From Sideroxydans lithotrophicus (lineage in GTDB: Bacteria; Pseudomonadota; Gammaproteobacteria; Burkholderiales; Sulfuriferulaceae), in contig DZDB01000007.1 in the NCBI GenBank assembly GCA_022736605.1, positions 1 to 20,458 of the forward strand: 20,458 nt of DNA, written 5' to 3'. Both the position numbers and the translations under genes were made by a program. The stretch's first letter is position 1; each line of letters opens with the position of its first letter. The notes under the pieces were generated by a model, which ran no database searches, was not told the DNA's origin, and saw nothing but the letters and a program-made list of their open reading frames with translations. Positions 14,880 through 20,458 of the stretch are shown piece after piece.

Positions 14880-17800
14880 TCAATACTCTACACGAACATT
14901 CTTTGCTGCAAGCCAGGCACCCAACCCATCCAGCAAACTATCGTGCAAATTGACGCGCCAATCTTCACCCAGCGTAATTTCGCACGCAGCGCCACCATTA
15001 TGGTACTGAATGTGTACTGGGCATCCGCCCTCCTCGCACCGATAAGCCTTCAGCAGATCAAGCAATTTAGCCGCGCTGGACTGTCCGTTCATCGCCAGTT
15101 TAAGCGCCCTGGCAAAGCGCGTACGTGCGGCGGTCAGGTCAAACAATTTGTCTACCTGCACGCGCAGGCCACCGGAATAATCATCCTTGCTGACCTTACC
15201 CTCTACCAGCAACAGCCGGTCTTCCTTTAACCATTCGCGGTGGCGCTCAAATACCTCGTTGAAAATCGGCACTTCAATCGCGGCAGAGCCATCATCCAAC
15301 TGCACGAACGCCATCTTGCCGCGCCGCGTCATCTGCGTGCGCAACGCCGAGATAATACCGACCAGCAGCACCGGCTGCGGGCCTGGTGCGATATCTTTCA
15401 GGCGCAGTTTGGCCAGCCCAGCCAGCTCGTTCCGGTACGCGTCGAAGGGATGGCCGCTGTAGTAGAAGCCAAGTGCTACTTTTTCTTGCAGCAGTTTTTC
15501 CTTATCGTCCCAGCGCGGCGCATCAGCCAGCGCAGGCTGGGTATCCGGGTGGCTGTCGAGATCGCCGAACAGGCTGACCTGGTTGATATCTGCGGCAGCC
15601 TGGTCCGCCAGTTCCAGCGCCATGCCGACCGACGCCAGCAGTGCCGCACGGTGGTCGTTCAGGCTGTCAAAAGCGCCCGCGCGGATCAGCGATTCAAGCG
15701 CGCGGCGATTCACACTGCGCTTGTCGACGCGTTTGCATAAATCGAACAAATCCTTGAACGCGCCATCTTTTTCTCTTGCTGCGACAATCGCGTTAATCGC
15801 CGCTTCACCGGTACCCTTGACCGCCCCCAGACCATAGCGAATCTGCCGCGCATTGACCGGCGCAAAACGGTAGCCGGACTGATTGATGTCGGGCGGCAGG
15901 ACTTCCAGCTTGTTGGCGACGGTATCTTCGTAAAAATTCTTGACCTTGTCGGTGTCATCCATATCCGCTGACAAGGTAGCCGACATGAACGCCGCCGCAT
16001 GGTGCGCCTTGAGGTACGCTGTGTGATAAGCCACCAGCGCGTAGGCGGCCGAGTGCGACTTGTTGAAGCCGTAACCGGCAAATTTTTCCATCAGGTCAAA
16101 AATATACGTCGCCTGCTTGGCATCAACGTTTTGCGCGACCGCACCATTGACGAAAATATCGCGGTGCTGCGCCATTTCCTCGGCGTTTTTCTTGCCCATG
16201 GCGCGGCGTAACAAATCCGCCGAGCCGAGCGAATAGCCGCCCATGATCTGCGCAATCTGCATCACCTGTTCCTGGTAGACGATGACGCCGTAAGTCGGCT
16301 TCAGCGTCGCTTCCAGCGTCGGATGCATATAATCAACCTTGGCCTTGCCGTGCTTGCGGTTGATAAAGTCGTCGACCATGCCCGACTCCAGCGGACCGGG
16401 GCGGAACAGCGCCACCAGCGCCACCACGTCCTCGAAACAATCCGGCTGCAGGCGGCGGATCAGATCCTTCATGCCGCGCGATTCGAGCTGGAACACCGCC
16501 GTAGTATTGCACGCCTTGAGCAGCTCGTAGCTGCCGCGATCGTTCAGAGTCAGGGTTTCCAGACTGAACGGTGCACGGCCATCCGGGCAGAGCTGCGCGA
16601 CGTAGCGCATCGCCCAGTCGAGAATGGTGAGGGTCCGCAGACCGAGAAAGTCGAACTTCACCAGACCGGCTTTTTCCACGTCTTTCATGTCGAATTGCGA
16701 CACCGCCGAATCCGAGCCTTCGGCAATATACAGCGGGCAAAAATCTGTCAGCTTGCCCGGTGCTATCAGCACGCCGCCTGCATGCATGCCGACGTTGCGC
16801 GTCAGGTCTTCAAGTTTTTGCGCCAGATCCACCAGCTCGCGCACGTCCTCTTCGTTGTCGTAGCGTTCCTTGAATTGCGGCTCGGTTTCCAGCGCCTTTT
16901 GCAGCGATACCGGCTTGACGCCCTCAATCGGGATCATCTTCGACAGCTGGTCGCACAGGTTATACGGCAGGTCGAGTACGCGCCCGACGTCACGAATCAC
17001 CGACTTCGAACCGAGCGTGCCAAAGGTGACGATTTGCGATACCGCCTCGCGCCCGTACTTGTCCTTGACGTAGTTGATGACGCGCTCGCGCCCGTCTTGA
17101 CAGAAATCCACGTCAAAGTCGGGCATGGAGACGCGTTCCGGGTTCAGAAAGCGCTCAAACAGCAGGTCATACGGTAACGGATCCAGGTCGGTAATCCCCA
17201 GCACGTAAGCGACCAGCGAACCCGCACCCGAGCCGCGCCCAGGCCCCACCGGCACGCCGTTATGCTTGGCCCAGTTAATGAAATCCGCCACGATCATGAA
17301 ATAACCGGGAAAACCCATCTGGATGATGGTGCCGAGCTCGAATGCCAACCGCGCCTGGTACTCGGGGTAACGCTTGTCGCGCTCGGCAGCGTCCGGATAC
17401 AGCACCGCCATGCGCGCCGTCAGGCCTTCATCCGCACGCTGGCGCAAAAAGTCGTCAAGCGACAGGCCATCCGGCGTGGGAAACTGCGGCAGCATGCTCT
17501 TGCCCAAAGCCATCGTCAGCGAGCAGCGCTTGGCGATTTCAACGCTGTTTTGCAGTGCTTCCGGGATGTCGACAAACAATGCCGCCATCTCATCCTGGGT
17601 CTTGAAATACTGGTCTTCGGTGAAATTGCGCGGGCGGCGCCGATCACCGAGCAAGGCGCCCTCGGCGATGCATACGCGCGCCTCGTGCGCCTTGAAATCG
17701 GCGCGTTCGGGGAATTGAATTGGATGGGTTGCCACCACGGGCAAATCCAGTTCAGCCGCCAGCGGCAACGTTGCCTGCACACAGTTTTCTGCATCTGTGT

Positions 17801-18326
17801 GACCGGTACGCTGAAGTTCAAGATAAAACCGTTCGGGGAAACGTGCCATCCAGCGCTGTGCTGCCGCGCGCGCCGCTACCGGGTTGCCCGCCAGCAATGC
17901 CAGCCCAATCTCGCCCAATTGCGCGCCGGACAAAGCAATCAGCCCTTCTGTGCCGATTTCATCAAACCACGCTGTACGTAATTCAGCGCGGCCACGCGCC
18001 ATATTATCGCGGTAGGCCCGTGTCAGCAGCTCGGACAGCCGACGGTAGCCGTCACGATTTTGCACCAGCAATAGCACGCGGCTGGGGCGCTCGCGCTCGG
18101 CTTCGTTAGTCACCCAGACGTCGCAGCCCAATATCGGCTTGATGCCTTTCTTGCGTGCGCCCAGATAAAATTTGACCATGCCAAACAGGTTGGACAAATC
18201 GGTCAGCGCCAAGGCTGGCATGTTGTCCTTGACCGCGCGCGCAATGGCGTCGTCGAGGCGGACAATGCCGTCGCTGATGGAATATTCGGAATGCAGGCGG
18301 AGATGGATGAAGTGCGGATCAGACAT
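14880..18326 (-). CDS. dnaE: DNA polymerase III subunit alpha
   Basis: Replicative polymerase catalytic subunit, 1148 residues (E. coli 1160). The order is a PHP domain starting with HLRLHSEYS (8-16), then palm and thumb with GPGRGSGAGSLVAY (361-374). The palm carries PDFDVDF with catalytic Asp403 and Asp405 and the third aspartate, Asp559, in KFDFLGLRTL. Fingers follow with AMGKKNAEEM and the GYGFNKSHSAAYALVAYHTAYLKAH segment. A helix-hairpin-helix region comes next, then a beta-clamp-binding motif QVSLF at 916-920, and an OB-fold domain (about 985-1075) precedes the C-terminal tau-binding region. All catalytic residues are present. The gene is monocistronic here, divergent from trhO across 67 bp and closed by its own terminator. 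Confidence 0.98.
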   Translation of the reverse strand: MSDPHFIHLRLHSEYSISDGIVRLDDAIARAVKDNMPALALTDLSNLFGMVKFYLGARKKGIKPILGCDVWVTNEAERERPSRVLLLVQNRDGYRRLSELLTRAYRDNMARGRAELRTAWFDEIGTEGLIALSGAQLGEIGLALLAGNPVAARAAAQRWMARFPERFYLELQRTGHTDAENCVQATLPLAAELDLPVVATHPIQFPERADFKAHEARVCIAEGALLGDRRRPRNFTEDQYFKTQDEMAALFVDIPEALQNSVEIAKRCSLTMALGKSMLPQFPTPDGLSLDDFLRQRADEGLTARMAVLYPDAAERDKRYPEYQARLAFELGTIIQMGFPGYFMIVADFINWAKHNGVPVGPGRGSGAGSLVAYVLGITDLDPLPYDLLFERFLNPERVSMPDFDVDFCQDGRERVINYVKDKYGREAVSQIVTFGTLGSKSVIRDVGRVLDLPYNLCDQLSKMIPIEGVKPVSLQKALETEPQFKERYDNEEDVRELVDLAQKLEDLTRNVGMHAGGVLIAPGKLTDFCPLYIAEGSDSAVSQFDMKDVEKAGLVKFDFLGLRTLTILDWAMRYVAQLCPDGRAPFSLETLTLNDRGSYELLKACNTTAVFQLESRGMKDLIRRLQPDCFEDVVALVALFRPGPLESGMVDDFINRKHGKAKVDYMHPTLEATLKPTYGVIVYQEQVMQIAQIMGGYSLGSADLLRRAMGKKNAEEMAQHRDIFVNGAVAQNVDAKQATYIFDLMEKFAGYGFNKSHSAAYALVAYHTAYLKAHHAAAFMSATLSADMDDTDKVKNFYEDTVANKLEVLPPDINQSGYRFAPVNARQIRYGLGAVKGTGEAAINAIVAAREKDGAFKDLFDLCKRVDKRSVNRRALESLIRAGAFDSLNDHRAALLASVGMALELADQAAADINQVSLFGDLDSHPDTQPALADAPRWDDKEKLLQEKVALGFYYSGHPFDAYRNELAGLAKLRLKDIAPGPQPVLLVGIISALRTQMTRRGKMAFVQLDDGSAAIEVPIFNEVFERHREWLKEDRLLLVEGKVSKDDYSGGLRVQVDKLFDLTAARTRFARALKLAMNGQSSAAKLLDLLKAYRCEEGGCPVHIQYHNGGAACEITLGEDWRVNLHDSLLDGLGAWLAAKNVRVEY

Positions 18327-18355
18327 GGGCGTGATTTTACCCGGTTGCGACAGGG

Positions 18356-18361
18356 TATAAT
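18356..18361 (+). promoter_or_regulatory. Candidate -10 in the dnaE-trhO divergent region
   Basis: TATAAT sits inside GGTATAATACC, 32 nt before the trhO ATG. The flanking bases make it nearly symmetric, so the minus strand reads TATTAT and could serve dnaE as well. No good -35 is seen at the right distance for either gene. Confidence 0.35.
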
Positions 18362-18393
18362 ACCGGACTTGTTAAGTCATTGAATCGCTGAAT

Positions 18394-19221
18394 ATGTCTG
18401 CTATCCTCAACGTCGCCGCCTACCGTTTCGTCGCCCTCGACAGCCTGCCAGAACTGCGTGAAGTGTTCCGCGAACGCAGCCGTGCGCATGGCCTCAAAGG
18501 CACCATTTTGCTCACCCCCGAGGGCATCAACCTGTTCCTTGCGGGGCTGGCCGTTGAACTTGAAAGTTTTATCGCCTGGCTGATTGCCGACGCGCGCTTT
18601 GCCGGGATTGAAATCAAACGCAGCTGGTGTGACGAAATGCCATTCAACCGCATGCTGGTGAAGCTGAAAAAGGAAATCATCACCTTCCACCAGCCGGATT
18701 TTGAGCGCACCGCCCACCCGGCGCCGCAATTACCTGCCAGCGAGCTGAAAAAATGGTACGACGAAGGCCGTGAATTCATCATCGTCGATACCCGCAACGA
18801 CTTTGAATACCGCGTTGGCAGCTTCAAGAATGCGCTCAATCTGCAACTGCACAGCTTCGGTGACTTTGCTGCGGCGACCGAACGGCTCAAGGATTATCGG
18901 GATATCCCCATCGTCACCTTCTGTACCGGCGGCATCCGCTGCGAAAAAGCCGCACCGTTCATGGCCGGGCAAGGCTTCAACCAGGTTTATCAGTTGCAGG
19001 GCGGAATTCTGAAATACTTCGAGGAATGCGGCGCAGCGCATTACGACGGCGAGTGCTTCGTGTTTGACAAACGCGTTGCACTGGACGGCGCACTCAAGCC
19101 CACCGCGACCAACATCTGCTTCGCCTGCCGCACCGTGCTGACTCCGGCCGAACAGGCTTCAGCGGATTACCTGGTGGGAGAATCCTGCCCGCATTGCGTG
19201 GGCAAACAGGCCGCGGCTTGA
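18394..19221 (+). CDS. trhO: tRNA uridine-34 hydroxylase (rhodanese-domain TrhO/YceA family)
   Basis: TrhO hydroxylates uridine at the wobble position of certain tRNAs to 5-hydroxyuridine, an oxygen-dependent route parallel to the prephenate-dependent one. The 275-residue protein has the N-terminal acylphosphatase-like domain (about 5-95, GLKGTILLTPEGINLFLAG and WCDEMPFNRMLVKLKKEI). A rhodanese domain follows (about 115-212, IVDTRNDFEYRVGSF) with catalytic Cys177 in FCTGGIRCEKAAPFM. The C-terminal cysteine cluster is Cys242-x2-Cys245 and Cys265-x2-Cys268, probably metal binding. The last 55 nt overlap the opposite-strand PatB gene, so the final cysteine pair is encoded within the overlap. ATG at 18394 fits the family N-terminus. 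Confidence 0.93.
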   Translation: MSAILNVAAYRFVALDSLPELREVFRERSRAHGLKGTILLTPEGINLFLAGLAVELESFIAWLIADARFAGIEIKRSWCDEMPFNRMLVKLKKEIITFHQPDFERTAHPAPQLPASELKKWYDEGREFIIVDTRNDFEYRVGSFKNALNLQLHSFGDFAAATERLKDYRDIPIVTFCTGGIRCEKAAPFMAGQGFNQVYQLQGGILKYFEECGAAHYDGECFVFDKRVALDGALKPTATNICFACRTVLTPAEQASADYLVGESCPHCVGKQAAA

Positions 19222-20402
19222 CGCGCGTTCAAAGCCGACTGAATCCGCGCCAGCGCAGCGAGAATCAGCGCGCGCGGCGACGCCAGATTGAGCCGCATGA
19301 AACCGCTCCCACCAGTGCCGAACACGCTGCCGGGATTCATCCCGACCTGCGCGTCCTGCACAAAAAACGCTTTCAGTTGCGCATCCGTCATGCCCAGTTC
19401 GCGGCAATCGAGCCACACTAAATAGGTGCCCTGCGCCGGGATGGCGCGAATGCCCGGCAAGTGCTCGGCGCAATATGCCACCACTGCATCGTGAGTGGTG
19501 TTGAGGTAAGCCATCAGCGCATCCAGCCAGGGCGCGCCGCTGTGATACGCCGCCTCGAAGGCAACCAGGCTGAACGGATTGCTGGCGCTGACATGCAAGC
19601 GCGCAAACACGCTTTCAACGGCATGGCGTAAATCTGCATCCGGGGCAATCAGACAGGACAGACCCAAACCGGGAATATTGAAGGTCTTGCTCGGTGCCAC
19701 CGCCGTCAACACCTGATCCGAATCGCCCGCAAGTAACGCCAGCGGGGTATGCTGAGAACCCGGATAAACCAGATCGGCGTGGATTTCATCGGACAGCACG
19801 ACCACTTCGTAGCGCCGTGCGATAGCCAATAACTGTACCAGCTCAGCGCGCTGCCAGACTCGCCCGACCGGATTATGCGGCGAGCACAGCAGCAGCAGTT
19901 TTGCGCCATCGGCCGCGCATTGCTCGAAATGATCGAAGTCAAAGCGGTACTGTGTGCCGTCCAGTTTGAGCGGGTTTTCAATCAGCCGTCGCCCGCAATC
20001 GTCCACCGCGCTGAAAAACGGGAAATACACTGGCGGCTGCACGATGACGCCCTCGCCTTGTTGGGCAAACGCCTGCACGGCGGCGTACAGCGTCGGCACC
20101 ACGCCTGGGCACATCACGATCCAGTCACGTTCAACCGCCCAGCCGTGGCGCTGTTGCAACCAGTCGATGACGGCTTGATAGGCACTGTCGGGATAGAGCG
20201 TGTAGCCGTATACCGGGTGCGCGGCACGGGCGGCCAGCGCCGCCGTGACTTCTGGCGGCGCGGCAAAATCCATGTCGGCCACCCACAGCGGCGTCACATC
20301 GGCGGTGCCAAAATAGCCAGCGCGGCCATCGAATTTAACGCTGGCGGTGCCGTTGCGCTCGATGACTTGGTCGAAATTGATGCTCAAGCGATGCGTTCCC
20401 AC
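19167..20402 (-). CDS. patB: PatB/MalY-type PLP-dependent C-S lyase or aminotransferase
   Basis: A 411-residue fold-type I PLP enzyme of the MalY/PatB group, whose members cleave cystathionine or cysteine conjugates (beta-C-S lyase) and resemble class I/II aminotransferases. Visible are FGTADVTPLWVADMDFAAPP (31-50), the substrate-domain VYGYTLYP, SPHNPVGRVW with Asn177, LSDEIHADLVYPG with Asp205, and the PLP-binding lysine Lys239 in APSKTFNIPGL. E. coli MalY is about 390 residues, so the last roughly 20 residues (rich in Ala, Gln and Cys) are an extra tail, encoded opposite the end of trhO. The start is GTG at 20402, 19 nt inside the end of an upstream frame, which suggests coupling. The exact substrate cannot be read from the sequence. 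Confidence 0.9.
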   Translation of the reverse strand: MGTHRLSINFDQVIERNGTASVKFDGRAGYFGTADVTPLWVADMDFAAPPEVTAALAARAAHPVYGYTLYPDSAYQAVIDWLQQRHGWAVERDWIVMCPGVVPTLYAAVQAFAQQGEGVIVQPPVYFPFFSAVDDCGRRLIENPLKLDGTQYRFDFDHFEQCAADGAKLLLLCSPHNPVGRVWQRAELVQLLAIARRYEVVVLSDEIHADLVYPGSQHTPLALLAGDSDQVLTAVAPSKTFNIPGLGLSCLIAPDADLRHAVESVFARLHVSASNPFSLVAFEAAYHSGAPWLDALMAYLNTTHDAVVAYCAEHLPGIRAIPAQGTYLVWLDCRELGMTDAQLKAFFVQDAQVGMNPGSVFGTGGSGFMRLNLASPRALILAALARIQSALNARQAAACLPTQCGQDSPTR

Positions 20403-20458
20403 AGGCTGACTTCGGATAGCGTGTGCTGGAATTTGCGCCGTGTTTCGCGGATCACAAA
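20384..20458 (-). CDS. C-terminal fragment of an unidentified protein (cut by window edge)
   Basis: A frame enters from the right edge and ends with TGA at 20384, encoding 24 residues that finish in SEVSLWERIA. It overlaps the GTG start of the PatB gene by 19 nt, the kind of overlap usual for co-transcribed genes. The composition looks like real protein (charged, amphipathic), but the fragment is too short to name. The alternative is that the PatB frame, which is also open to the window edge, simply starts further upstream. Confidence 0.45.
   Translation of the reverse strand, partial: FVIRETRRKFQHTLSEVSLWERIA

Noticed and set aside
15240..17981. Several plus-strand open frames of 130-284 codons inside dnaE
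   Set aside because: They are His/Arg/Gln-rich mirror frames of a fully conserved DnaE with no motifs of their own.

Overview
The window looks like a chromosomal segment of a betaproteobacterium. The inference rests on the Rpf/DSF proteins, the E. coli-like DnaE and SdhCDA, and the compact GC-rich coding on both strands; no rRNA or strain-specific marker is present, so genus is not assigned. There is no sign of phage, insertion sequence, CRISPR or tRNA genes, and no gene-free stretch exceeds about 215 bp.

Layout. Positions 1-2796 (minus strand) hold a central-carbon operon reading malic enzyme, sdhC, sdhD, sdhA, the last cut by the window edge. Positions 2989-7650 hold a complete diffusible-signal-factor (DSF) quorum-sensing locus. 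It comprises an RpfG-type REC/HD-GYP regulator, a stand-alone REC protein, the RpfC-type hybrid sensor kinase, and convergent to them the DSF synthase RpfF. Next come aconitase acnA, a small DUF202 membrane protein and metG (7859-12974, plus). A LysR regulator and an HPP-family membrane protein are divergent from each other (12983-14666). The intergenic region 14667-14879 carries what looks like a small RNA gene with its own promoter and terminator, just beyond the dnaE terminator. Then follow dnaE (minus), trhO (plus), a PatB/MalY-type C-S lyase (minus), and the tail of an unidentified gene at the right edge.

How it works together. RpfF should make a cis-2-unsaturated fatty acid signal; RpfC should sense it and pass phosphate through His, Asp and Hpt sites to RpfG, whose HD-GYP domain should degrade cyclic di-GMP. 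All key residues of this chain are present. The order rpfG-X-rpfC with convergent rpfF, and an aconitase gene beside rpfF, resembles the Xanthomonas campestris rpf region (rpfG-rpfH-rpfC, rpfF, and rpfA, an aconitase). Here the middle gene is a REC protein rather than RpfH, and no rpfB is seen.

The most novel signal is the predicted ~104-nt minus-strand RNA at 14672-14775. It has three hairpins, an exposed pyrimidine-rich stretch resembling the anti-Shine-Dalgarno sequence, and a strong intrinsic terminator.
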